Assembly: GCA_016710265.1 (NCBI GenBank)
Contig: JADJJL010000006.1
Location: forward strand, 62,001-126,000
DNA length: 64,000 bases
Origin: Saprospiraceae bacterium
GTDB lineage: Bacteria > Bacteroidota > Bacteroidia > Chitinophagales > Saprospiraceae
Direction of reading: 5' to 3'
Shown here: piece by piece, positions 32,444 through 40,828 of the stretch
Position numbering within the stretch: position 1 is the first letter of the stretch
Layout of the letters: every line of letters starts with the position of its first letter
The notes under the pieces: generated by a model
Seen by the model: the letters and a program-made list of their open reading frames with translations, nothing else
The model's database searches: none
What the model was told of the DNA's origin: nothing
Made by a program: the position numbers and the translations under genes

Positions 32444-33103
32444 ATGAAAATATTGAAACTTTATAGTAAGAGTATTCTATTTTATTTGTTTGTAATTGTT
32501 TCAATTTTGTTGAATTGCAAATATTCAACGAAAAAGTTAAATGTTCCAGACGAACAATTGGGTATTGTCAGTGAATTTGAAAAAGAGGGCAATAATATTG
32601 GTCAAAGGGATTGCATTTTTTTGGACCCAGACACATCTATAGCTGGTATAAAAATTAGAGATGCAAAAAGCGTTTTAAATGTTTTGGGTCATAAAACCAA
32701 TCTGGTTTTAGATTCTACTCAAATATTTTATTCAAACGATAAAAAACAAATTCTTACCATGACGATTCACCCGGGTGAAAGTACAAACCAGGTGAGTGTT
32801 TTTAGTATTTTATACGCGACCAATTTTAAAGAAAAGTTTCGGTTGATAGAAACTCCGGAATTTATCACCGAAAAAGGAATTAAGCTAGGCATTTCCAAAT
32901 CTGAAATTATAGATAGACTTGGTACTTGTTACCTTGCTAAAGACAGCAGCTCAAATAGTATTTTGCTCGAATATAAACTCGAACTTCCAAACGATATTAA
33001 GACTGGCTTTTTGGCACGCAATCAAATGCCCATCTATTTTGCAAACTACAGACTCACCAACGGTTATTTGGAAGGCTTTGAGTTTGGATTCGAAAATCCA
33101 TAG
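32444..33103 (+). CDS. Hypothetical lipoprotein
   Basis: 219 aa from ATG 32444, which gives a signal with lipobox S-I-L-L-N-C (Cys about 26). The frame is also open from 32432. The mature part has short beta stretches (K-I-R-D-A-K-S-V-L-N-V-L-G-H, K-L-G-I-S-K-S-E-I-I-D-R-L-G) that look like a repeated helix-strand element. No family recognised. Followed by 224 bp with nothing recognised. Confidence 0.55.
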   Translation: MKILKLYSKSILFYLFVIVSILLNCKYSTKKLNVPDEQLGIVSEFEKEGNNIGQRDCIFLDPDTSIAGIKIRDAKSVLNVLGHKTNLVLDSTQIFYSNDKKQILTMTIHPGESTNQVSVFSILYATNFKEKFRLIETPEFITEKGIKLGISKSEIIDRLGTCYLAKDSSSNSILLEYKLELPNDIKTGFLARNQMPIYFANYRLTNGYLEGFEFGFENP

Positions 33104-33327
33104 CATCAGGGAGGGTAGTGCTTTTATAAAGGATGCTGATAATTAGGTAAGATGCCGAAACCAGCTGACAGTCTTATGTAGAATCTTTATTATTTTTTAT
33201 TTGCTGAGTTCATATTTTGCGTTCAATTTATATTAATTCAATTATTTTTACACTCCAGCTTTTAGAAAAGACTGTGTATTAAGCATTTATTTAATTAAAT
33301 ATTTTTTTAAAATCGAATAGAAACGTC

Positions 33328-33996
33328 ATGAAAATAGCAGTTTTAGGCACAGGAGTCGTAGGACAAACCCTGGCAGAAAAATTGATCTCATTGGATCATC
33401 AAGTTTGGATAGGTACCAGAGATGTTACTGAAACATTAAATCGGGAAGCGTTTAAAAATTGGCATCTTCAAAACCATAAAGTGCAGTTGGGCACTTTTGC
33501 AGAGGTCGTAGGAGGAGCAGAATTAATCTTCAACGCTGTCCAGGGGGCAGTTGCAGTATTGACCTTGGATAGTTGCTCAAAATCTGATTTCGACGATAAA
33601 ATCATTATTGATGTTTCCAATCCATTGGATTTTAGTAAAGGCTTTCCTCCTTCTTTAATTGATGGCCTTTCAAATACCCATTCATTGGGTGAGGAAATTC
33701 AAGGGGTTTTACCCAATGCTAAAGTGGTCAAAACCCTGAATACGATGTGGTGTGAGTTGATGGTGAATCCACATTTGGTCAACAATGGCCAGCATACCAA
33801 TTTTATTTGTGGAAACGATGCTAATGCAAAAGAAACGGTAGTGGGTCTTTTGCAGAGCTTTGGTTGGAAAAAGGAGAATATTTTAGATTTGGGAGACATT
33901 GAAAATGCAAGAGGAACAGAAGCAACATTGTTAATTTGGATTCGAATTTATGGGGCACGTAAATCCGGCGCTTTTCAATTTAATATTGTACAATAG
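33328..33996 (+). CDS. NAD(P)-binding F420-dependent-reductase-like protein
   Basis: 222 aa. A Rossmann fold starts at residue 1 (M-K-I-A-V-L-G-T-G-V-V-G-Q-T-L-A). It continues with W-I-G-T-R-D-V-T, which replaces the usual acidic residue with G-T-R and so favours NADPH, then I-D-V-S-N-P-L-D-F and V-V-K-T-L-N-T-M. This is the F420_oxidored/NADP-oxidoreductase family common outside F420 producers; a flavin or small ketone is the more likely substrate. The stop (TAG) is directly followed by the bestrophin start with no spacer base, so they are co-translated. Confidence 0.82.
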   Translation: MKIAVLGTGVVGQTLAEKLISLDHQVWIGTRDVTETLNREAFKNWHLQNHKVQLGTFAEVVGGAELIFNAVQGAVAVLTLDSCSKSDFDDKIIIDVSNPLDFSKGFPPSLIDGLSNTHSLGEEIQGVLPNAKVVKTLNTMWCELMVNPHLVNNGQHTNFICGNDANAKETVVGLLQSFGWKKENILDLGDIENARGTEATLLIWIRIYGARKSGAFQFNIVQ

Positions 33997-34944
33997 ATGT
34001 TATTACGAGAAACATTTGACTATAAATTGTCTTTTAAATATACAGGTAAATATCTGTTCCAGTATTTGATACTAAGTGTGTTAGTAGCAGGGATTTATTA
34101 TTTTACGAATTTAAAATGGTTGCAAATACCCTTTTTACCAATTGGTATGTTGGGTACAGCCGTTGCCTTTTTTGTCGGATTTAAAAACAACAGTGCGTAT
34201 GACAGACATTGGGAAGCACGAAAATTATGGGGCGGATTTACCAACGTGAGCAGAAATATCGCTTTGCAAATTTTCAATTATTTAAATGATAGGCACCAAG
34301 TTTCCGCTCAAGCAGAAATAGATCTTTTAAAAGAAAAAACTAAAATTTTATATCGACAAATTGCTTACATTCATTGTGTAAGGATGAATTTACGAGAAAC
34401 TATGAATATAGAGGAATTGCAATCTTTGCTTTCCAGTGAAGAATTCGAAGAGCTAAAATCAAAAAACAATAGGCCCAATTTTCTTTTACAAAAGCAAAGT
34501 GAACATCTCGAATATTTAGCAAAAAATAAATCCCTGGAACATTTTTTTCACATCGAATTGATGCAATCTATCAAAGAGCTATTAGACATCCAGGGAGGCT
34601 GCGAGCGAATTAAAAACACCCCATTTCCAAGACAATACGCCAATTACAGCCGATTATTTACGAAATTATTTTGCTTTATTTTGCCGTTTGGGATTTCCAC
34701 AGAATTCATTAAAACTTTTGGAATTGAAATGGTCTGGTTGGCCATTCCTTTTTCCGCCATTATCTGTTGGATATTTATGGCCATGGAAATTATAGGAAGC
34801 AATACCGAAAAACCTTTTGCCAATATTGCAGCATCCGTAAATATTAATACCATTTCTAGAAATATTGAAAGGGATATTAGAGAAATTTTGGGAGAAATTG
34901 ATTTGCCTCCTGCCTTGGTCCCTATTAATTATATATCAATGTAA
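33997..34944 (+). CDS. Bestrophin-family anion channel
   Basis: 315 aa. The first membrane hairpin is at residues about 17-60 (L-I-L-S-V-L-V-A-G-I-Y-Y-F, then F-L-P-I-G-M-L-G-T-A-V-A-F-F-V-G-F-K-N-N). The bestrophin motif N-x-A-Y-D-R-H-W-E-A-R-K-L-W-G follows, then long cytosolic helices and two C-terminal helices (L-P-F-G-I-S-T-E-F). The family forms pentameric chloride or other anion channels. Directly downstream of the F420-reductase-like gene. Confidence 0.9.
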   Translation: MLLRETFDYKLSFKYTGKYLFQYLILSVLVAGIYYFTNLKWLQIPFLPIGMLGTAVAFFVGFKNNSAYDRHWEARKLWGGFTNVSRNIALQIFNYLNDRHQVSAQAEIDLLKEKTKILYRQIAYIHCVRMNLRETMNIEELQSLLSSEEFEELKSKNNRPNFLLQKQSEHLEYLAKNKSLEHFFHIELMQSIKELLDIQGGCERIKNTPFPRQYANYSRLFTKLFCFILPFGISTEFIKTFGIEMVWLAIPFSAIICWIFMAMEIIGSNTEKPFANIAASVNINTISRNIERDIREILGEIDLPPALVPINYISM

Positions 34945-35000
34945 AATGATAAACTAACATTTATTGATCGTATAGAAATTAATCTTAAATTTTATGCACA

Positions 35001-35708
35001 ATGGAAAAAGGGTATAAAAATCTTGTCTTTTTTTTTGGATTCATTGCATTAATTACTTTCATAGGATTTTATAAAAAGTATTTTTCATTGGCTCCCGATT
35101 TTACGGGCCTAAAAAATATTCATCATTTTCATGCCATTATACTCTGCCTTTGGTTAGGGCTTTTAATAATTCAGCCGATCTTAATAGTGAATAATAAATT
35201 GGCACAGCACAGAGCATTAGGAAGATTTTCTTATTTTTTAGTTCCCATTGCTTTTGTGTCCATGATATTGGCTTATCACAATCAATTTCATCGCTTTATT
35301 GAAGAAGGACAGACTGAATCATTTGTTTTGGCTTTTGTGTTTGCTCCTGCTACAGATGCAATTCCATTTGTGATTTTGTATTTGCTAGCAATTTTAAACA
35401 AGCACGAGACTCCCAAACATATGAGATATATGATTGCCACTGGAATAGTGGTAGGTGGGCCCGGATTGGGAAGGATTTTTATGACATGGGCTGGAATGGA
35501 TATTTTTATGGCCATTCAAATTCAATTCTTAATTCAACTGTTTGTATTTATTGGATTGATCATTTATGACAGAGTTCAAAAAAAGAATTTTAATATCAAT
35601 CCATACACCATTGCATTTATTATTTGGCTCATTCCTAATGTATTGATCATGTTTTTTCCAAACACTGCCATTTGGCAAAATTTTGCCAAGTGGTTGGTTC
35701 AATTATGA
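35001..35708 (+). CDS. Hypothetical polytopic membrane protein with conserved histidines
   Basis: 235 aa with six predicted helices. Conserved-looking residues are H-H-F-H in or near helix 2, Q-H-R-A-L-G in the following loop, P-x-P-F-V-I and H-M-R-Y-M-I. The His pattern in paired helices is reminiscent of b-type cytochrome-like or DUF2306-like proteins, but I cannot place it firmly. It lies 56 bp after the bestrophin gene and may belong to its transcript. Confidence 0.6.
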   Translation: MEKGYKNLVFFFGFIALITFIGFYKKYFSLAPDFTGLKNIHHFHAIILCLWLGLLIIQPILIVNNKLAQHRALGRFSYFLVPIAFVSMILAYHNQFHRFIEEGQTESFVLAFVFAPATDAIPFVILYLLAILNKHETPKHMRYMIATGIVVGGPGLGRIFMTWAGMDIFMAIQIQFLIQLFVFIGLIIYDRVQKKNFNINPYTIAFIIWLIPNVLIMFFPNTAIWQNFAKWLVQL

Positions 35709-35799
35709 TGCATATACAAGACAGCTTCCTTCATAATTGGATATCATTAAAACAATGTCCTTAAATTATTTTTTATATAAGCCTAAAAGAAGATTGTCA

Positions 35800-36276
35800 A
35801 TGACACCAAAAATAGTGGATTTAGAAGAGAAAAAGTTGATAGGCAAGCGACTAAAAATGAGTTTGACCAGCAATAGAACCGGTGAACTTTGGGCTAGTTT
35901 TATGCCTAGGAAAGCAGAAATTGAATCCAAAGTTTCAAACGATTTGATTTCATTGCAAATTTACCCCATAAACTATTTTTTGGAATTTAACCCTAATGCT
36001 GAATTTGAAAAGTGGGCAACCATAGAGGTAACTGATTTTGAAAATCTACCCAATGATTTCGAAACATTTACACTAGAACCTGGACTTTATGCAGTTTTTA
36101 ATTATATAGGCTTAAGTAGTAATCCTGAAATATTTAAGTACATTTATGGAACTTGGTTGCCAGGTTCAGAATATTTATTGGATAGTCGTCCACATTTTGA
36201 AGTGTTGGGTGAAAAATATAAAAACAACGATCCAAATTCAGAAGAGGAAATTTGGATCCCGATTAAAATTAAATAA
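35800..36276 (+). CDS. GyrI-like/AraC effector-binding domain protein
   Basis: 158 aa from ATG 35800, where AAAAGAAGA stands upstream. The frame opens at 35737 but the added residues are not family-like. Opening P-K-I-V-D-L-E-E-K-K-L-I-G-K-R-L-K-M, then G-E-L-W-A-S-F-M-P-R, a strand L-I-S-L-Q-I-Y-P, and G-L-Y-A-V-F-N-Y-I-G followed by Y-I-Y-G-T-W-L-P-G-S-E-Y are hallmarks of the GyrI-like small-molecule-binding fold. It has no DNA-binding domain. Probably a drug-sequestering or small-ligand-binding protein. Followed after 35 bp by the DUF1801 gene. Confidence 0.82.
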   Translation: MTPKIVDLEEKKLIGKRLKMSLTSNRTGELWASFMPRKAEIESKVSNDLISLQIYPINYFLEFNPNAEFEKWATIEVTDFENLPNDFETFTLEPGLYAVFNYIGLSSNPEIFKYIYGTWLPGSEYLLDSRPHFEVLGEKYKNNDPNSEEEIWIPIKIK

Positions 36277-36311
36277 TAGCTCAAACATTCCAGAAAAATA
36301 ATCGATAGTTT

Positions 36312-36725
36312 ATGTCAAAATTAGTGGTAATAAAAACAAAAGAAAATAACAATAGTGTAGAAGAATTTATAAATTCCATTGGTGAGGAACAAAAACGTCA
36401 AGACTGTTTGGCCTTGCTCAGCTTGTTTAAGAAATTCAGCAAAGAAGAGGCTAAAATGTGGGGCACTTCAATGATAGGATTTGGAATTAAAAGGTATAAA
36501 AGCCCAGCTTCAGGTAGGGAAGTAGATTGGTTTAAAATTGGTTTTTCACCTAGGAAGGCCAATCTTTCTTTGCACCTTGTTATAAATATGCAGGAACAAG
36601 CTGCCACATTGGGAAAATTGGGTAAACATAAAGCTGGTGTTGGTTGCCTTTATGTGAATAAGTTGAGTGACATTGATATTAAAGTTCTAGAGGAATTGAT
36701 AAAAATAAGTTTAAAGTCAAAGTAA
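36312..36725 (+). CDS. DUF1801 (YdhG-like) protein
   Basis: 137 aa. The DUF1801 core is present: V-E-E-F-I-N-S-I near the start, K-M-W-G-T-S-M-I-G-F-G-I in the middle, then D-W-F-K-I-G-F-S-P-R-K-A-N-L-S-L-H-L and G-K-L-G-K-H-K-A-G-V-G-C-L-Y-V-N-K-L at the end. Cytosolic, about the normal family length; function not established. Likely co-transcribed with the GyrI-like gene. Confidence 0.82.
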   Translation: MSKLVVIKTKENNNSVEEFINSIGEEQKRQDCLALLSLFKKFSKEEAKMWGTSMIGFGIKRYKSPASGREVDWFKIGFSPRKANLSLHLVINMQEQAATLGKLGKHKAGVGCLYVNKLSDIDIKVLEELIKISLKSK

Positions 36726-36819
36726 AATTTTGACCAAGAATTGCATACTTAGTTTATTATTTCTTCAATTTATTTGAGTCTTTAGTTTATTTTCACTATA
36801 CTTGCAGAACATAAAAAAT

Positions 36820-37194
36820 ATGAAGGAATTCATTGCAATATTTCTTGGGAGTGGGCTTGGTGGGATTTTAAGATACAGCCTTAGTAAATGGGTAGATAAA
36901 TGGTTTAATCATTATTTTCCTTTTGGAACATTCATAGTGAACATATTGGCTTGCTTTATATTAGGCTTAGTGATTGGATTGGCGGAACACAGACAACTCC
37001 TTTCACCAAACGCAAAGATGTTTTTAGCAGTCGGTTTTTGTGGAGGATTTAGCACTTTTTCTACTTTTAGCAGTGAAAACCTAAATTTATTGCAAAATGG
37101 AAACCACCTAAGTGCAATATTTTATATTTTTGGCAGTGTCATTATTTGTGTAATTGCTTGTTTTCTTGGAATAATAACAGCTGATTGGATATGA
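36820..37194 (+). CDS. crcB: Fluoride efflux channel CrcB (Fluc)
   Basis: 124 aa from ATG 36820 (frame open from TTG 36802). Four helices with the Fluc motifs G-S-G-L-G-G-I-L-R-Y near the start, F-P-F-G-T-F-I-V-N in helix 2 and G-F-C-G-G-F-S-T-F-S-T-F-S in helix 3. These are the pore Asn, the Phe-box residues and the Na+-site break. It exports fluoride as a dual-topology dimer. No fluoride riboswitch is visible in the 94 bp upstream. Its stop overlaps the nhaA start (ATGA). Confidence 0.92.
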   Translation: MKEFIAIFLGSGLGGILRYSLSKWVDKWFNHYFPFGTFIVNILACFILGLVIGLAEHRQLLSPNAKMFLAVGFCGGFSTFSTFSSENLNLLQNGNHLSAIFYIFGSVIICVIACFLGIITADWI

Positions 37195-38348
37195 AATTAA
37201 CGAAACTTTTTACTGAATTTTTTGAAAGCGAAAAGGCAAGCGGACTGTTATTAATTTATTGTACATGCATTTCCCTTCTGCTTTCTAATTATTTTTTTAA
37301 GGAAAACTATATTCAATTATGGCATTTCCAGTTGTGGGGACATCAGCTTACGCATTGGATCAATGATGGGCTTATGGCCATTTTCTTTTTGCTCATTGGT
37401 TTGGAACTTGAGCGTGAAATCTATGTAGGTGAGTTGTCCAATATTAAAAATTCCATTCTCCCTATTTTTGCTGCTTTCGGTGGGATGTTGATTCCAGCAC
37501 TTTTATTTTTATTTTTTAATTTTGGCACTGAGTCACAGGCGGGTGCTGGGATCCCAATGGCCACAGACATTGCATTTGCAATTGGCATCCTTTCACTTTT
37601 AGGTTCAAGGGTTCCTGCATCTTTGAAAGTTCTTTTGACCGCTATCGCCGTAATCGATGACCTTGGTGCGATTATAGTTATTGCTATTTTTTACACTAAA
37701 ACTTTGGCATTTTCTAATTTATTTTTAGCATTGGGCATTTTTGCACTGCTTTTGTTTTTTAATCGTATGAAAGTTCACAATCTAATTCCTTATATTATTG
37801 GTGGAATAGTTATGTGGTATTTTATGCTTCAATCTGGTGTCCATGCCACCATCACTGGAGTTTTGTTAGCATTCGCCATACCTTTTGGAGACGGAAAGGA
37901 GCGTTCCCCTTCTTTTATATTGCAACATGGTCTTCATAAACCTGTAGCATTTATTATTCTGCCAATATTTGCTTTGGCAAACACCTGTATTACATTTAAT
38001 AGCGATTGGTTTTCGGGTATGACGAATTTAAACTCAATTGGAATATTAGTGGGTCTCTTGATGGGTAAACCCTTCGGAATATTTATTTTTAGTTTAATTG
38101 CTGTTTCAATGGGCCTTTGCGTCCTACCCAAGGAATTAAAATGGAAGCATGTATTGGGTGTAGGCTTATTGGGAGGTATAGGTTTTACGATGTCCATATT
38201 TATCGCATTGCTTGCGTACGAACAAGAGGCATTGGTCACCCAATCAAAAATCGCAATCCTATTAGCATCATTGACTGCTGGTGCAATGGGTTATTTTCTT
38301 CTAAAACTGACGCTACCTGCCCAATACGTAGAATCTGACAGCGATTAG
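37191..38348 (+). CDS. nhaA: Na+/H+ antiporter NhaA
   Basis: 385 aa with about 12 helices. Motifs: W-I-N-D-G-L-M-A-I-F-F-L-L-I-G-L-E-L in helix 2-3, P-M-A-T-D-I-A-F-A-I-G-I-L in helix 4, and A-V-I-D-D-L-G-A-I in helix 5, carrying the Asp pair that binds Na+ (corresponding to Asp163/Asp164 of E. coli). A late G-G-I-G-F-T-M-S-I-F-I segment is present. It exchanges cytosolic Na+ for protons at alkaline pH. The start ATG 37191 overlaps the crcB stop by four bases, which implies coupled translation. Confidence 0.95.
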   Translation: MKLTKLFTEFFESEKASGLLLIYCTCISLLLSNYFFKENYIQLWHFQLWGHQLTHWINDGLMAIFFLLIGLELEREIYVGELSNIKNSILPIFAAFGGMLIPALLFLFFNFGTESQAGAGIPMATDIAFAIGILSLLGSRVPASLKVLLTAIAVIDDLGAIIVIAIFYTKTLAFSNLFLALGIFALLLFFNRMKVHNLIPYIIGGIVMWYFMLQSGVHATITGVLLAFAIPFGDGKERSPSFILQHGLHKPVAFIILPIFALANTCITFNSDWFSGMTNLNSIGILVGLLMGKPFGIFIFSLIAVSMGLCVLPKELKWKHVLGVGLLGGIGFTMSIFIALLAYEQEALVTQSKIAILLASLTAGAMGYFLLKLTLPAQYVESDSD

Positions 38349-38579
38349 ATTGAATATCATTTAGTGGAGCTTGTTTTTTAAATTGACTTGGCATTTCATT
38401 TTTAAAAGATTAATATCTAGCTACAAGGTCTATTCTGAAAATTAAGTTAAAAAATGGTTTTTGGAAACAGAATTATTTTTAAATCGTTGTTTAATAATGC
38501 TTTGGATTTAACCAATATTGACCATACTTCTTTTAGGGTTATCCAGCTAATTTTTAAATACTTTATAAACAATCGAATC

Positions 38580-39392
38580 ATGAATTTTACAATTGGGACA
38601 CTTTCTATTGCGATATTTTTTTTATTGTTAATGTCCGATGTTTGTGGGCAGGGAGGGGGTCCAAATGCCGAGGAGTATTTTAGGCAGGCTGATATATACC
38701 GTAAAAATTTTAAACCAGATAGCGCCATTCTTTATTACGAAAAGGCTTCCATAGAATTTCAATTATTGGGTAAAGTCGATGAATTTGTAAATTCATACAA
38801 TCAAATTGGGATCATCCTCACCAGGCAAGACCAATACGAGAGAGCCAAAAATTATTTAGAAAAAGCTTTGAACATTGGCCTTTCATCTTTGGATTCTAAT
38901 CTCTTGTCAATTGCAACCACCTACATAAGTCTTGGAGTTATTTTTCGGGCCGAGGGAAATTTTATTCAGTCTTTGGATTACCATTATAAGGCACTTACTA
39001 TTCGACTTCAACGTCTTGGTGAATATAATGCGGAGGTAGCTACAAGTTATGGCAACATTGGAAATGTATATATAAGTAACAAGGATTTTGACCAGGCTAT
39101 ATTCGCCCATACAAAGGCAATGGATATAAGAAATAAACTGTTTGGCCCTGAAAGTGCTGAAATCATTGAATCCTATGCGGGCCTAGGAAATGCCTTTAGA
39201 GAAAAAAAAGAATACAAAAGGGCCATTGAATATTTTGAGAAAGCTTTGGATAATAAAATATTACAAAGAGGACCCGGACATAAAGATTTAGTGAAGTACC
39301 AGCAATATTTAAGTGAAGTTTATTATTTGTCAAATAACAAAGAAAAAGGGGATTATTACAAATCCCTTGCTGAAGAAATATTGAAGAAATAA
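38580..39392 (+). CDS. Exported TPR-repeat protein
   Basis: 270 aa from ATG 38580, giving signal peptide L-S-I-A-I-F-F-L-L-L-M-S-D-V-C-G-Q. The frame is open from 38454 but without a signal. About five or six tetratricopeptide repeats follow (A-I-L-Y-Y-E-K-A, A-K-N-Y-L-E-K-A-L, S-L-D-Y-H-Y-K-A-L, A-I-E-Y-F-E-K-A-L). Related Bacteroidota proteins have a C-terminal sensor kinase; none is present, so it could be a scaffold. Monocistronic; the 231 bp before it show nothing. Confidence 0.75.
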   Translation: MNFTIGTLSIAIFFLLLMSDVCGQGGGPNAEEYFRQADIYRKNFKPDSAILYYEKASIEFQLLGKVDEFVNSYNQIGIILTRQDQYERAKNYLEKALNIGLSSLDSNLLSIATTYISLGVIFRAEGNFIQSLDYHYKALTIRLQRLGEYNAEVATSYGNIGNVYISNKDFDQAIFAHTKAMDIRNKLFGPESAEIIESYAGLGNAFREKKEYKRAIEYFEKALDNKILQRGPGHKDLVKYQQYLSEVYYLSNNKEKGDYYKSLAEEILKK

Positions 39393-39470
39393 GATTAATT
39401 AGTAAATTAGTTAATGAGTCGATTAGAAAATCGGAGGGAAGCGGATATAACGCCGAAGGCGTTATATGAA
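39393..39470. repeat. Intergenic repeat with perfect hairpin, related to the 12.6-12.9 kb spacer
   Basis: ATTAGTAAATTAGTTAATGA and GTCGATTAGAAAAT (39418-39431) match segments at 12640-12838. They are followed by a perfect hairpin ATATAACGCC-GAA-GGCGTTATAT (39445-39467). The combination of A/T repeat plus GC-rich hairpin looks like a dispersed intergenic element. Confidence 0.55.
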
Positions 39471-39591
39471 AATGGAGAAGATTGAGATGCAAAATTTACA
39501 AGTATCGATATTCCTAAACTCGAATCAATACTCAATACTCTAATATCTTAGAATACAATATCTAGTGTCATTTATAAAATTTTAAAAAATA

Positions 39592-39643
39592 ATTGTGTAG
39601 TTAAATAACTTCGCATATATTTGCAGTTAAATGCCTACACAAT
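39592..39643 (+). promoter_or_regulatory. arsR-type promoter bracketed by a perfect inverted repeat (candidate autoregulatory operator)
   Basis: ATTGTGTAG (39592-39600) and CTACACAAT (39635-39643) are perfectly complementary and bracket a -7 box TATATTTG (39616-39623). The second arm runs into the start codon at 39642. A smaller palindrome, AGTTA-aa-TAACT, lies at 39599-39610. Confidence 0.6.
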
Positions 39644-39959
39644 GAAGTTGAGACGAGATGTTTTTCAGGCCCTTGCTGACCCTACCCGAAGGGCTATATT
39701 GCTTTTATTGGCCTCTCAATCAATGACAGCGGGTGCTATCGCTGCCAACTTTGACTCAGCCCGACCTACCGTTTCCAAACATTTACAAATTCTCACCGAA
39801 TGTGATTTGTTGGCGCAAGAGCAATCTGGACGCGAAATTCACTATTTTATCAACGGCAAAAAAATGAAAGAAGTTGCTGAATTTATCGAACCATTTCGAA
39901 GCATGTGGGAGGGGAGATTTAGTAAATTAGAGGCATTAATGAAGAAGTACAAGATATAG
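39642..39959 (+). CDS. ArsR-family winged-helix repressor
   Basis: 105 aa. Winged helix-turn-helix with R-R-D-V-F-Q-A-L-A-D-P-T-R-R-A-I-L-L-L-L at the start and recognition helix D-S-A-R-P-T-V-S-K-H-L-Q-I-L, wing G-R-E-I-H-Y-F-I. It lacks the metal-binding C-V-C motif of arsenic or cadmium sensors. This is the subtype that is normally linked to SRPBCC (AHSA1) genes, as here. First gene of an operon with tight spacing (7, 6 and 4 bp) through 41386. Likely represses its own operon. Confidence 0.88.
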   Translation: MKLRRDVFQALADPTRRAILLLLASQSMTAGAIAANFDSARPTVSKHLQILTECDLLAQEQSGREIHYFINGKKMKEVAEFIEPFRSMWEGRFSKLEALMKKYKI

Positions 39960-39966
39960 AATTATT

Positions 39967-40431
39967 ATGGAACTGAAGACAAAAATGAAAGCGGAGGAAG
40001 GCAAACAAGAAGTATTTATCACCAGAGAGTTTGATTTGCCCTTGGAATTACTATTTAGAGCTTATGTGGAACCGGATATCGTTGAACAATGGATGGGTAC
40101 AAAAGTATTAAATCTTGAATGTAAGCAGCTAGGAAGTTATCATTTTGAAACTTCAGATCCTCATGGGAATAAATTTAGCCTTATTGGGGTCATTCATGAG
40201 TTTATTCCGAACTACAAAATCACGCGAACATTTGAAATGGAAAATGCGGGATATGGTGTTCAACTTGAATTCTTGGAATTTGAAAAACTAACAGAGGATA
40301 CTTCTAAGCTCCATATGCATATTGTATTTAGATCTACATTTCATAGAGATCAGATGCTTGAAATTCCATTTGCCTATGGCTTAAGTATGGCTCATGACCG
40401 TTTACAACTCATCGTCAAACAATTAAAATAA
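39967..40431 (+). CDS. SRPBCC (AHSA1/START-like) domain protein
   Basis: 154 aa, cytosolic. Motifs of the AHSA1 family: F-I-T-R-E-F-D-L-P-L-E-L-L-F-R-A-Y-V-E-P, Q-W-M-G, L-I-G-V-I-H-E-F-I-P-N-Y-K-I, and a C-terminal helix H-D-R-L-Q-L-I-V-K. The helix-grip fold makes a hydrophobic pocket; ligands in ArsR-linked members are unknown. It starts 7 bp after the ArsR gene. Confidence 0.88.
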   Translation: MELKTKMKAEEGKQEVFITREFDLPLELLFRAYVEPDIVEQWMGTKVLNLECKQLGSYHFETSDPHGNKFSLIGVIHEFIPNYKITRTFEMENAGYGVQLEFLEFEKLTEDTSKLHMHIVFRSTFHRDQMLEIPFAYGLSMAHDRLQLIVKQLK

Positions 40432-40437
40432 ATTAAA

Positions 40438-40824
40438 ATGAAGCGAAAATGGAATCTGATCTATTGGATTGCGACCATCTGGCTTGCTCTAGGAATGCTT
40501 TCTACAGGAATTGTTCAATTAATTCATATGCAGGAAGAAGTTGATAATTTTACACAATTGGGTTACCCGATTTATTTGATGACCATCTTAGGCATTTGTA
40601 AAATTATGGGTGTGGTCGCAATACTAATACCAAAATTTCTTGTGTTAAAAGAGTGGGCTTATGCTGGTTTTTTCTACACCATGACAGGAGCCATCATTTC
40701 CCATATTATCGTCGGAGACTCAGTCAATGAAATATTTCCACCTTTGCTCTTACTTGTTTTAACTTTGGTTTCTTGGTATTTTAGACCTTTAGAAAAAAAA
40801 TTAGCCTTACAATATCAGAATTAG
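40438..40824 (+). CDS. DoxX-family membrane protein
   Basis: 128 aa with four transmembrane helices (W-I-A-T-I-W-L-A-L-G-M-L, L-T/M-T-I-L-G-I-C-K-I-M-G-V-V-A-I-L-I-P, the G-A-I-I-S-H helix and L-L-L-L-V-L-T-L-V-S-W-Y). The L-G-I-C-K and E-W-A-Y-A-G-F motifs are usual for DoxX-like proteins in ArsR/SRPBCC operons. The role in redox or thiol stress is suggested for relatives, not shown here. Confidence 0.85.
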   Translation: MKRKWNLIYWIATIWLALGMLSTGIVQLIHMQEEVDNFTQLGYPIYLMTILGICKIMGVVAILIPKFLVLKEWAYAGFFYTMTGAIISHIIVGDSVNEIFPPLLLLVLTLVSWYFRPLEKKLALQYQN

Positions 40825-40828
40825 TACT

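Noticed and set aside
36726..36819. Possible fluoride riboswitch upstream of crcB
   Set aside because: The GG-GATGGC...CCGCC-type core of the fluoride aptamer is absent in this AT-rich leader; nothing else folds convincingly.
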